A stretch of DNA of 64,000 nucleotides from JADKAV01 sp041393775 (GTDB taxonomy: Bacteria; Actinomycetota; Actinomycetes; S36-B12; UBA10799), in assembly GCA_041393775.1 (NCBI GenBank), contig JAWKJM010000004.1, positions 124,001 to 188,000 on the forward strand, in the 5' to 3' direction. Shown here piece by piece: positions 49,797 to 57,400 of this stretch. Position numbers and translations under genes: made by a program. The notes beneath the pieces are model-generated. The model worked only from the letters and a program-made list of their open reading frames with translations. It was not told where the DNA came from and made no database searches. Every line of letters starts with the position of its first letter. Position 1 is the stretch's first letter.

Positions 49797-51016
49797 CGGG
49801 CTCCTCCGATCGTGCAATAGCCGGCGGCGTGCAGTGCGATCTCGCCGCCCAACAAGGCCTGTCCGGACTGGATCGCAGCGATGGTCGCCGTGGGGTGCGC
49901 GCACAGGCCGCGCCCCTGGACACGGTCCACGACGGGACGGGCCGCATGCAGATCCTCGCGCGCCGCGTCCAGGCCTAAGATGCACGGCCCGCACTGACGA
50001 GCACCCTCACCGACGAGATAGTCGGTGACAGCTCGCAGCACATCGACCGGGCATGGATCGCGCGGGATCGCCACGAAGGCACCCGCACCCCAGCGCCCGC
50101 CGACCTCGCGCAGCGCCTCCCGGTTCACCGCTGTGGAAAGCACCTGCTCCGAGGCCGGCAGCCAAGTCCCGTGCCAGCCGCCGGTGATCACCGCGGCCAG
50201 GTCCGGGTCGGCGCCGCTGATGTCCAGGATGTGTCCCAACGCAGTGTCGACCGGCACTTCCAGCACGCCGGCCTTCACAACCGCACCCGAGATGGTGAGC
50301 AGGCTGCTGCGGGCGGAGAATCCGCGAGCCGCAACCGCCAGCCGCGCGAACGTCTCGACATTGCTGAGCATCACCGGTTGGCGGCGCAGGCCCACGCGCA
50401 TCGTGGGCGGCTTGCCCAGGGGGGCCGGAGCGGCCGGTCGGCGCTCCAGCGAGGATATGACCGCGGTCGCCTCGCCGGCGATGAACGTGTCCTCGCCGGG
50501 ACTGATCGAGATGCGAAGACCGGCGTGGCGCCTTTCGGAGATCGCGGCGTTCAGCGTCGCGATCACCTTGACCCGAGTGGCGGGGACGCGGACGATCACC
50601 CGATTGCTTCCCAGCGCCTGCGCGGCCATCACCGCGCCGTCGAGGACCAGGTGGGGGACGTGGTCGAGCAGCACTGTGTCCTTGCCGCTGGCGGACTCGC
50701 CTTCCGAGCCGTTGACTATCACCGGCCCAGGCCTGGTCACCGCCACCGAATGGAGTTTGCGCGCTGTGGGGAACGCCGCGCCACCGGCTCCCACCAGACC
50801 TTCGCGTTGGGCAGCGGCGACCAGTCCCGGCAGGCCCGGCGTAGGTGCTTGCCCCCAGCGCCGCAGATGTTCGGTCAGTCCCACCGTGCGGCCAGGGGTC
50901 ACATCCGCTAGCAGAAGTTCACCGGGGGCCAGCAGTGCGTGCGGGGGAGCAGCGGCGGCGAAGTCGCCGACCGGTATGCCCGGAAGCAGTGCAGGGAGTC
51001 GGGTCTGAACGGTCAT
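49793..51016 (-). CDS. NuoF/SLBB-like NAD(P)H-flavin-iron-sulfur subunit
   Basis: 407 residues resembling the FMN/NAD-binding chain of complex I (NuoF): GLVGAGGAAFPTARKL (about 80-95) and VNGSEGESASGKD form the NAD/FMN region, then an SLBB-like part. The C-terminal cluster motif is RQCGPC (Cys342, Cys345) plus Cys372, so the first Cys of the usual CxxCxxC is missing; I recall the CGPC form in this stand-alone subgroup. It probably oxidises NAD(P)H or reduces NAD(P)+ with ferredoxin. ATG 51016. The 4-base overlaps at both ends fix the order cytochrome, NuoF-like, ferredoxin. Confidence 0.82.
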   Translation of the reverse strand: MTVQTRLPALLPGIPVGDFAAAAPPHALLAPGELLLADVTPGRTVGLTEHLRRWGQAPTPGLPGLVAAAQREGLVGAGGAAFPTARKLHSVAVTRPGPVIVNGSEGESASGKDTVLLDHVPHLVLDGAVMAAQALGSNRVIVRVPATRVKVIATLNAAISERRHAGLRISISPGEDTFIAGEATAVISSLERRPAAPAPLGKPPTMRVGLRRQPVMLSNVETFARLAVAARGFSARSSLLTISGAVVKAGVLEVPVDTALGHILDISGADPDLAAVITGGWHGTWLPASEQVLSTAVNREALREVGGRWGAGAFVAIPRDPCPVDVLRAVTDYLVGEGARQCGPCILGLDAAREDLHAARPVVDRVQGRGLCAHPTATIAAIQSGQALLGGEIALHAAGYCTIGGAR

Positions 51017-51564
51017 TGCATCGCCTCTACTGTCTGGGGTGCGGGTTTGACGCCGACAGGTCGCGGCGGGGCCATCAGCCGGATGACCGCTGCTGCGGCC
51101 ACGAGTGCGCCCGAGATGGCTGCCATGACCACCATCAAGGACGTACCCGCGTCGGTTCCGATCGTCAGGGCATGGATCCAGACCAGAAGCCACACGGGGT
51201 AGGCCAGGACATGCGCACGCCACCAGAGCGAGGGAGCCTGCTGGCGGAGGGCGGAGGTGGCAGCGATGACCAGCATGAGGTCGAACGCGATCGTTCCCAC
51301 GCCGACCCACAACGGCTGCCACGACGACGCGAAGGGGACGACCGTGGCTGCGGCCGGAACGCTGACCCAGTTGTCCAGGACCGCGAACACGACATGGGCG
51401 ATCACCAGGACCGTCCCGCCGACGGCGGCTGTCAGATGTGCGCTCACCGAGGTGAGGCGCCCCGTAGGCCTGCGGATGGCCGGCCCCAGGATGCCGAGCA
51501 CGACCGAAACGGTGAGCAGCCCCAGTGCCAGTAGACCCGTGATCCGGATCATCTCCCACGTCAT
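51013..51564 (-). CDS. Ferric reductase-like transmembrane cytochrome
   Basis: 183 residues with five to six membrane helices. Two His pairs are spaced as in di-heme ferric reductase/NOX membrane domains: His43 and His57 in one helix, His118 and His131 in another (SAHLTAAVGGTVLVIAHV; RAHVLAYPVWLLVWIH). It has no FAD/NADPH domain of its own; the NuoF-like subunit encoded next may fill that role. Electrons could cross the membrane through it. Start ATG 51564 overlaps the apbE end. Confidence 0.82.
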   Translation of the reverse strand: MTWEMIRITGLLALGLLTVSVVLGILGPAIRRPTGRLTSVSAHLTAAVGGTVLVIAHVVFAVLDNWVSVPAAATVVPFASSWQPLWVGVGTIAFDLMLVIAATSALRQQAPSLWWRAHVLAYPVWLLVWIHALTIGTDAGTSLMVVMAAISGALVAAAAVIRLMAPPRPVGVKPAPQTVEAMQ

Positions 51565-52442
51565 GCCGCCACCTCCGAGGGCCAGCGACCCGTGGTCACG
51601 ACGCCTTCCTGACTGACGAAGCGTGCGTCCAGGCCGTGCGCGGACAGCCATGCAGGACCCTGCGACCCGAGGATCACGCCGGTGGTGGCAGCTGCGTTGG
51701 CGTGAACCGCCGATGCCGCCACGGCCGAGACACTCCACCACTGCGTGTCCGCAGGGCGTCCCGTGCGGGGGTCGATGATGTGATGGCCGCCGGCCCAACG
51801 CCGGTGACCTACTCCGCTGGTCGCCACCGCCGCATCCGTCAGGTCAACCGGAGCGCTGGATTCGCCGGGCAACCCTGGGTCGGCCCATACGGTCCAAGGC
51901 GCAGTGGTCATGACTCGGACATCGCCGCCCATGTTGGCGCACACCTCGTAGCCGCTGGCCGCCACTGCCTTGGCGAGACGGTCTGCCAGCCACGCCTTGG
52001 CCACAGAGCCCAGGTCGAGAGCGGTGCCGGCCGGGGTGAGGACTTGTGCCTGGGCACCTCCGGGCCGGATCCCCACACCTCGCCAGTTGCCGGAATGCAC
52101 GGCAGAGTCGGTTGACGTCGTCTGTTGCGCCCATCGGTCGTAGCCGGCCGCCTTCACCGCGCGGCCCAGTGTCGGGTCGACCAGTCCGCCGGTCATCTGT
52201 GCTGCGTCGAGGCACGCGGTGAGGACCGAAACGAAGCCCCACGAGACACCGACCCATTCCCCGGCTGCGGCATTGACCGCGCTCAGTTCGGAATCCGGGC
52301 GGAAGCGGCTGGCGAGCGCGTCCAGCCGGGACACCTCGTCGCGGAGCAGGCGCCGCAGGTTGCGCTCGAGCCCGGGGCTCGCGGTCGCCCGGACACTCAG
52401 CCAGAGCTGGGTCTTCCAAGTGTTGATGCCGACGGTGATCAT
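51561..52442 (-). CDS. apbE: ApbE-type FAD:protein FMN transferase
   Basis: 293 residues with ApbE landmarks: LDALASRFRPDSELSAVN (about 40-57), ALDLGSVAKAWLADR (about 140-154), MGGDVRV, and HHIIDPRTGRPA (about 219-230), which binds FAD and Mg2+. ApbE attaches FMN to Thr or Ser of partner proteins. It lacks a visible signal peptide, whereas many ApbE proteins are exported, so its site of action is uncertain. No recognisable FMN-binding acceptor domain is encoded in the operon. Overlaps both neighbours by 4 bases. Confidence 0.88.
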   Translation of the reverse strand: MITVGINTWKTQLWLSVRATASPGLERNLRRLLRDEVSRLDALASRFRPDSELSAVNAAAGEWVGVSWGFVSVLTACLDAAQMTGGLVDPTLGRAVKAAGYDRWAQQTTSTDSAVHSGNWRGVGIRPGGAQAQVLTPAGTALDLGSVAKAWLADRLAKAVAASGYEVCANMGGDVRVMTTAPWTVWADPGLPGESSAPVDLTDAAVATSGVGHRRWAGGHHIIDPRTGRPADTQWWSVSAVAASAVHANAAATTGVILGSQGPAWLSAHGLDARFVSQEGVVTTGRWPSEVAA

Positions 52443-52753
52443 GAGGACTTCGAGGTGTTCGCCGAGCTCTGCCCGCCGTTGCCGCCTTGGTATGTGGTGC
52501 TGGGCGGCGCGGGCTGGATCTTGCTGGTGGATTGCTCATGCTCGTCGGAGTCGTCCTCGGGCGAGCGGTACACAGTGGTCCGGTCGTCCTGGGGGGTCTT
52601 CAGGCCGTTCAGAGTCTCGGTCGTGCTCGCGTCGACGGCCTGGTTGGCCCCCGAGGTGGCCATGTCGACAGCAAGGACCGCTGCTCCTGCGCCGGTGGCC
52701 GCCAGGATTGCCGCACTGGCCGTGGTGGCGATGATTCTGGGCGTTGAACTCAT
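52439..52753 (-). CDS. Small exported or anchored Ser/Thr-rich protein, first gene of the redox operon
   Basis: 104 residues. One hydrophobic segment (about 6-30, IIATTASAAILAATGAGAAV) serves as signal or anchor; the rest is polar, rich in Thr, Ser, Gln and Asp and probably disordered (ending GGQSSANTSKSS). No family recognised. It starts the operon and overlaps apbE. MATSGANQAV resembles only loosely the S/T-G-A-T context flavinylated by ApbE, so it might be the acceptor or an adaptor; that is speculation. Confidence 0.65.
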   Translation of the reverse strand: MSSTPRIIATTASAAILAATGAGAAVLAVDMATSGANQAVDASTTETLNGLKTPQDDRTTVYRSPEDDSDEHEQSTSKIQPAPPSTTYQGGNGGQSSANTSKSS

Positions 52754-52797
52754 GTGTCCACATTGCGGCAGACGGGCGCAAAGCCTCGATGTTGCCC

Positions 52798-52889
52798 AAC
52801 GTCAAGAGATGGCCGGGTCCGGCTTGACGTTCGCTTGACGTGGTTGCTCCGCGGGACTGCGGTGATATAAACTGTAGTAAGTTAGTTAT
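52798..52889. promoter_or_regulatory. Regulatory region between redox operon and TauE gene
   Basis: Two features in the 172-base divergent space. First, CTTGACGTT (52823-52831) and CTTGACGTG (52834-52842) repeat at an 11-base period, with an inverted copy AACGTCAAG at 52798-52806; an 11-base direct repeat is the usual binding unit of OmpR-type response regulators. Second, an AT-rich stretch with ATAAACT (52867-52873) and AGTTAT (52884-52889) in inverted orientation lies nearer the TauE gene, in otherwise GC-rich DNA. The bound proteins are unknown. Confidence 0.5.
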
Positions 52890-52925
52890 GTATTAGTGAT
52901 AAAGTCGGTGGACGGGAGTCCCTTC

Positions 52926-53819
52926 ATGCCAATGCTCATCGTGTTCGCCCTCGTGGGCGGCATTGCGCAATTCGTCGATGGCTCCCTGGGGATGGGCTTC
53001 GGCGTGACTTCCGCCACCCTGCTGACGCTGCTGGGGTACTCGGCCGTGGCCGCTTCCGCGGGGACTCACGCAGCGAAGATGGGCACCACCCTGGTCTCGG
53101 GACTGGCACATTGGCGTGAGGGGAACGTGGAGTGGCGGGTTCTGCTTGCCCTCGCGGTGCCGGGCTCGATGGGCGCATTCGTCGGTGCCGTGATCCTGAC
53201 GAACGTCAGCCTCGACGGTGCCAGGATCTGGATGGCCTTGATCCTGCTGATCCTGGGCGTATCCATCGTGATGCGATTCGCCTTCGGCAAGACCCTCATC
53301 CCGCAGATCCAAGCGCGCACCCGGCACCTGTGGCCCGTGGGCCTGTTCGGTGGTTTCGTGGACGCCACCGGCGGCGGCGGTTGGGGCCCGGTCGCGACTC
53401 CGTCGCTGATGACGTTGACCAGGCATGAGCCCAAAAGGGTCGTGGGGACTGTGAACGCCGCCGAGTTCGCAGTGGCAGTTTCCGCCTCCGCAGGATTCCT
53501 CTTCGGAGCGAAGGAATCGCAGGTGCCCTGGTCTGCGGTCGTGGGCCTGATCGTCGGTGGGTTGATCGTCGCCCCGTTCGCTGCGCGCTTCGCCGGCCGG
53601 ACCCCGGTCCACTCGCTGGGGACGCTGGTGGGCGGCATGGTCATCATCAGCAACTTCGCGGTGATCTTCAAACTGATGGGTGTACCCGGTGCTGTCGGTG
53701 GCGCCGCCTGCGCGGCGGTGGCGATGGCGGCGATCGCCCTCGCCTGGCGGGTTCACGCGATGGACGTCAAGCCGGGCGAAAAGCGCAGCGAGCAGCTGAT
53801 CGTGGTCGGCCCGGGGTGA
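52926..53819 (+). CDS. TauE/SafE family sulfite/organic-anion exporter
   Basis: 297 residues with eight predicted membrane helices and the TauE repeats GGIAQFVDGSLGMGFG (9-24) and GGFVDATGGGGWGPV (about 140-154). These permeases move sulfite, sulfoacetate or related anions. ATG 52926 has GGGAG seven bases upstream; GTG 52896 would add ten residues and lies in the AT-rich control region. It shares its promoter region with the redox operon read the other way, so the two may respond together. Confidence 0.9.
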   Translation: MPMLIVFALVGGIAQFVDGSLGMGFGVTSATLLTLLGYSAVAASAGTHAAKMGTTLVSGLAHWREGNVEWRVLLALAVPGSMGAFVGAVILTNVSLDGARIWMALILLILGVSIVMRFAFGKTLIPQIQARTRHLWPVGLFGGFVDATGGGGWGPVATPSLMTLTRHEPKRVVGTVNAAEFAVAVSASAGFLFGAKESQVPWSAVVGLIVGGLIVAPFAARFAGRTPVHSLGTLVGGMVIISNFAVIFKLMGVPGAVGGAACAAVAMAAIALAWRVHAMDVKPGEKRSEQLIVVGPG

Positions 53820-53853
53820 AACTGGCTCTTCCTGGTGGATCGGGAGTCAGTGG

Positions 53854-54954
53854 TCAGTCAGGCAGCGCCGGAGGCGGGCACCGGTAGCTGGCGGGAGTGC
53901 GCGACAGCCGGATCGGGTTCGCGATCTGCGGGCGTCCGTCGATTTCCACCACGGGGTTCAGGCTCAGGCGCTGCGCGAACTGGATCGCTTCGGCGATGGA
54001 GTTGATGGGTCCTGCGGGAACCCCTGCGGCCGTGCACAGGTTCAGCCAGTGAGAAGCCTCCCGTGTGCTAAGGGTGCGGTTGATCTCCACTTCTAGTTCC
54101 GCGCGGTGGGCGACGCGGGCGGGATTGCTGGCGTAGCGGGAAGCCCCGATCAGGTCGGTCCGGCCCAGCAGCTGGCACAGAGCGGCGAACTGGCGGTCGT
54201 TGCCCACGGCGATCACGATCTCGCGGTCCTTGGCCCGGAAGCTGCTATACGGGGCGATCGAAGGGTGGGCGTTGCCCATGATGGCCGGCACGACCCCGGC
54301 GGCGATCACGGAGCCTGCCTGATTCACCAGCCCGCTTAGCAGTGAGCTCAACAGGTTCACTTCCACGTGCTGACCCTCGCCGGTCTGTTCCCTGTGGCGC
54401 AGCGCGGCCAGGATGCCGACCGTGGCATGCAAGCCGGTGAGCACATCGACAAGCGCCACCCCGACCTTGGTGGGGTGACCCGGCTCCGGTCCGGTGACGC
54501 TCATCAGGCCACCGACCGCCTGGACAAGCAGGTCGTACCCCGGCAGACCTGCGCCCTCTTCGGTGCCGAACCCGGTGATCGAGCAGTAGACCAATCCGGG
54601 GTTGCGTCGGGTCAGGGATCCACGGTCGAGCCCGAATTTGGCCATCGTCCCGGGCGGGAAGTTCTCCACCACTACGTCTGATCCGTCGGCCAGTTCCGTA
54701 GCGGTGGCGCGGCCGGCCGGGGATGCGAGATCCAGCACCACTGAGTGTTTGTTGCGGTTCACCGATTCGAAGTACGTTGACCGCCCGCGCGCATCAGCGG
54801 GAGGATGCCACGCCCGGGTGTCGTCGCCGGTGCCCGGGCGCTCCACCTTGATCACTTCGGCGCCGAGGTCGCCGAGCAGCATCGTGCAGTATGGTCCGGC
54901 GAGCACGCGGCTGAAGTCAGCGATCGTGATGCCGTGCAGGGAACCGTGGGTCAC
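53854..54954 (-). CDS. CaiB/BaiF (class III) CoA-transferase
   Basis: 366 residues. ADFSRVLAGPYCTMLLGDLGAEVIKVERPGTGDDTR is the family N-terminus (region 12-47), catalytic Asp141 lies in LPGYDLLVQA, and GVALVDVLTGLHA follows. Class III enzymes exchange CoA between acids through a covalent Asp intermediate. Donor and acceptor acids are unknown. GTG 54954 begins the conserved part (57 bases from the divergent FmdB gene); the open frame upstream would overlap that gene's control region. Confidence 0.9.
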   Translation of the reverse strand: MTHGSLHGITIADFSRVLAGPYCTMLLGDLGAEVIKVERPGTGDDTRAWHPPADARGRSTYFESVNRNKHSVVLDLASPAGRATATELADGSDVVVENFPPGTMAKFGLDRGSLTRRNPGLVYCSITGFGTEEGAGLPGYDLLVQAVGGLMSVTGPEPGHPTKVGVALVDVLTGLHATVGILAALRHREQTGEGQHVEVNLLSSLLSGLVNQAGSVIAAGVVPAIMGNAHPSIAPYSSFRAKDREIVIAVGNDRQFAALCQLLGRTDLIGASRYASNPARVAHRAELEVEINRTLSTREASHWLNLCTAAGVPAGPINSIAEAIQFAQRLSLNPVVEIDGRPQIANPIRLSRTPASYRCPPPALPD

Positions 54955-55011
54955 GTGTGCACCGTAGTCGCTGGTGGCCGGGAACGGGCCGGGGCGGTCT
55001 ACGCTGGGACC

Positions 55012-55224
55012 GTGCCGAATTACGAGTTCCGTTGCCGCGCATGTGGCGCCACCTTCACCGAGAACCGGCCCATGGCGCAGTCGGGCGATCCCGCTTGCTG
55101 TCCGCAGGGCCACGATGACACCGTTCGTCTCCTGACGACTGCGGGCTCAGTCGGCTCGCTGGGGTCCGCGGGTGGCCCGTCCGGCGGTGGCGGATGCTGC
55201 GGCGGGGGTTGCTGCAGTACGTGA
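55012..55224 (+). CDS. FmdB-type zinc-ribbon protein
   Basis: 70 residues: MPNYEFRCRACGATFTENRP with Cys8/Cys11, a second pair at CC (29-30) where FmdB normally has CPxC, and a Gly/Cys-rich tail GGGGCCGGGCCST. The family is named from formamidase regulators but its role is generally unknown. GTG 55012 follows TACGCT (55000-55005) by six bases, so it may be leaderless. The terminal CC-GGG-CC might bind metal. Confidence 0.85.
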   Translation: MPNYEFRCRACGATFTENRPMAQSGDPACCPQGHDDTVRLLTTAGSVGSLGSAGGPSGGGGCCGGGCCST

Positions 55225-55542
55225 TGTGCGGTGCCACGTCGCGGCGAGGGGTTTCGTCGGCCAGCGGCTGATTGGCCCAGTCCCCTGCGAGTCCAGCCCT
55301 ACTGGTGACCAACCCAAGATGTCGTACCCCTGAATCACTATGAGGCTAGATGTTGTGGTGCCACCCGCCTAACGGGTTCCACAGCGTCAGGCCCAGGAGT
55401 TTGCTCCGGGTCGGCTCGGGTCGGACTCACGGGGGTGGCTCGACCCGGGCCACTTGCCGGGCGGGTGGGGGCCCGGCGAGCCCTTCGTGCGGCGAGCATT
55501 CTGGGCTCCGGTTGGAGATCAGCGGCCGTGCCCGCCGCGGCA

Positions 55543-55884
55543 TTCAGGCCGGAAGATGCCGGGCGAAATCGCTCGCGTTAGAGAACGTGGCCGTGGCCGG
55601 CCGCCCGTTCAGGCCGGAGAATGCCAGGTGAGAGCGCTCGGGTTAGAGAACGTGCACGACGTTAGAGAAACCACACGTGCATTCACTAACCTCGTGCACA
55701 ATCTCTAACCTCGCGACCATTCTCTAACCTCGCGGCCTACTTCTGCGGCGACCGAGTGCACCAGCCATTTTCGGACTGAGAACGTGCACGAGGTTAGAGA
55801 AGCCACACGTGCATTCTCTAACCTGGTGCACGATCTCTAACCTGGCGGCCAACTCCGCGGCTACCGAGTACGCGAGCCGGTTTG
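55543..55884. repeat. Family 2 repeat with two tandem hairpins
   Basis: Occupies much of the 721-base gene-free space 55225-55945. Two head units (TTCAGGCCGGAAGATGCCGG and TTCAGGCCGGAGAATGCCAG) precede a first hairpin (about 55641-55710; arms with GTTAGAGAACGTGCACGA and its inverse, some mismatches), extra inverse units TCTCTAACCTCGCG at about 55702-55734, then a second hairpin (about 55777-55845) around GCCACACGTGCATT. The order of parts equals that at 43439-43657. Between 55225 and 55542 I see no gene or structure. Confidence 0.85.
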
Positions 55885-55945
55885 GGACTCGAGGGTGGGC
55901 GTTTGGTGAGTCAAAGGGCGCGCTCATGAAGCGCTCACGGGGTCC

Positions 55946-57088
55946 TCAGTCGTTGAGCGCGATCAGTCCGCGGGCTGTGTCGTAGATCTGGTAGAAGTCC
56001 ACGATCGAGATATTGATCGGCAGTCCCTGTGCTTTCCAGTCCGTCATCTCCTGCACAACGGATTCGTTGCGCAATTGTGCGAGTTCAAGCAGGCTGCAGT
56101 TCTGTGTCCGGCTTCCGCCCAGGCACATGACCTGCGAACTGAAACTCATCGACAGTTGGAGTTGATCGACGAAAAGCCCGCATTGGTTGCCGCCGCTGAC
56201 TGCGCAACTCCCGTTGCCGGCCAAGGCGGCCTTGCGTGACGTCAGGTACGTGGAGTTGTCGCTGGCCGACTTCACCGGGTCTTCCGTGTTGGGCCAGGGG
56301 GAGTAGAGGACGTTCTCCCGTTGCCGGTAGCACGAGTTCTTAGGCAGTTGCCCTTTGGCGTACAGGACGACGAGGTTGCGGTTCGCCGCCCATGCCTGCC
56401 CCAGCGTCGCCTGAGTCACGTCGGGGAACTTCGACTTGCTCCAGGACCTCGAGCAGACGGTATGGCCACCCACCTTGTACGTGCGAAGGATCTTGTCGAT
56501 CGCGGTCTTGTAGTATCTGTCCTTCTTCTTCTTGCCGGTGAGGTCGATGTGCTGGAAGTCGAGGATGACCTGCTCGCGGGGGTGGCTGTTCGCGAAGCCG
56601 ACGATGTCATTCAGGGCCTTGGTGAAACGCTGCGAGATGAAGGTGTGCTGAAGGTAGATGGGGACTTTGGCCGCCGTCTTCTTCGTGAGTTTCTTACCCG
56701 CCTTCTTCTTGGAGACGACCTTGTCAACGGGAACCCCGAGGCGCATGTCGAGGTAGCGGATCCCGCCGTTGAGTTGTGAGATGAAACGGTCGCTCTGTGC
56801 CTTGGCCAATCTCCCGGCGGCACACGGGTTCTTCTTGGCCACGCCCACCTCGGCAGGGTTGGCGCCCGCGATCGCGGTCAGTTTGCACTTGCCGGCGACA
56901 TCGATCTTGAATGCTCCCGAGTCATGCGTCCCCGGGATCACGATCTGGGTCAGTTTGGTGTCCGGGCGTTGGGCGTACAACTGGCCCATCCAGTCGGGCG
57001 TTGGCGGGACGACAGCGAGCGCGGCGGCGAGCAACAACATGCAGACAAGGTAACGCGACGGCCACCGTGGTGGCGGCGGTCTGGCCAA
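55946..57088 (-). CDS. Secreted PI-PLC-like phosphodiesterase domain protein
   Basis: About 380 residues. An N-terminal signal segment (RWPSRYLVCMLLLAAALAVV) precedes a PLC-X-like domain: IPGTHDSGAF with His55, LDMRLGV, and the second His148 in YLQHTF. Between them are Lys-rich inserts (SKKKAGKKLTKKTAAK). Such proteins cleave phosphatidylinositol or related phosphodiesters. Eight or more Cys suggest disulfides outside the cell. TTG 57088 has AGGGAG six bases upstream and is preferred; ATG 57040 is possible. The frame is open to 57205, but that part is translated family 1 repeat. The lipid target is unproven. Confidence 0.72.
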   Translation of the reverse strand: MARPPPPRWPSRYLVCMLLLAAALAVVPPTPDWMGQLYAQRPDTKLTQIVIPGTHDSGAFKIDVAGKCKLTAIAGANPAEVGVAKKNPCAAGRLAKAQSDRFISQLNGGIRYLDMRLGVPVDKVVSKKKAGKKLTKKTAAKVPIYLQHTFISQRFTKALNDIVGFANSHPREQVILDFQHIDLTGKKKKDRYYKTAIDKILRTYKVGGHTVCSRSWSKSKFPDVTQATLGQAWAANRNLVVLYAKGQLPKNSCYRQRENVLYSPWPNTEDPVKSASDNSTYLTSRKAALAGNGSCAVSGGNQCGLFVDQLQLSMSFSSQVMCLGGSRTQNCSLLELAQLRNESVVQEMTDWKAQGLPINISIVDFYQIYDTARGLIALND

Positions 57089-57126
57089 AGCGACTCCCTG
57101 CAGAAATCGAACCGTTACCGCTGCGT

Positions 57127-57238
57127 CCGTGACGAAGTTGTGCCCTCCGCGAGCCGTTCGTAACGGTGCGGGGTTACCGCGGCCTGGGCAGCGCACCTTC
57201 GTCACAAAGCACGTCGACGTGCCGCAACTTCGTCACAG
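57127..57238. repeat. Family 1 dispersed repeat, four units, in a divergent gap
   Basis: Units CCGTGACGAAGTTGTGCC (57127-57144), CGTTCGTAACGGTGCGGGG (about 57154-57172, altered), GCGCACCTTCGTCACAAAG (57191-57209) and GCCGCAACTTCGTCACAGG (about 57221-57239). The outer pair forms GTGACGAAGTTG/CAACTTCGTCAC perfectly. The 312-base gap 57089-57400 holds this element and the promoters of the divergent genes, nothing else that I can see. Confidence 0.8.
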
Positions 57239-57400
57239 GGGCGTGATGTCGCACCCCAGATCTACAGTGGAACAAGGTCATGAGTGAGCAGCGTCAAGCC
57301 CCGGCTGGCTGCTCCGGCAACCGCGCTGCCGGCACGGTGCCCCGGGTGACGACCTGCCTGCGGGCACGGTGTCCGCGGGACGAGCGGCCGAGGAGCGCCC

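Noticed and set aside
55543..55884. CRISPR array
   Set aside because: Repeats are present, but they are inverted and unevenly spaced with no unique spacers of constant length, and no cas gene is in the window.
57089..57205. Extended N-terminus of the PI-PLC-like protein
   Set aside because: The extension is translated family 1 repeat and would spoil the signal peptide.
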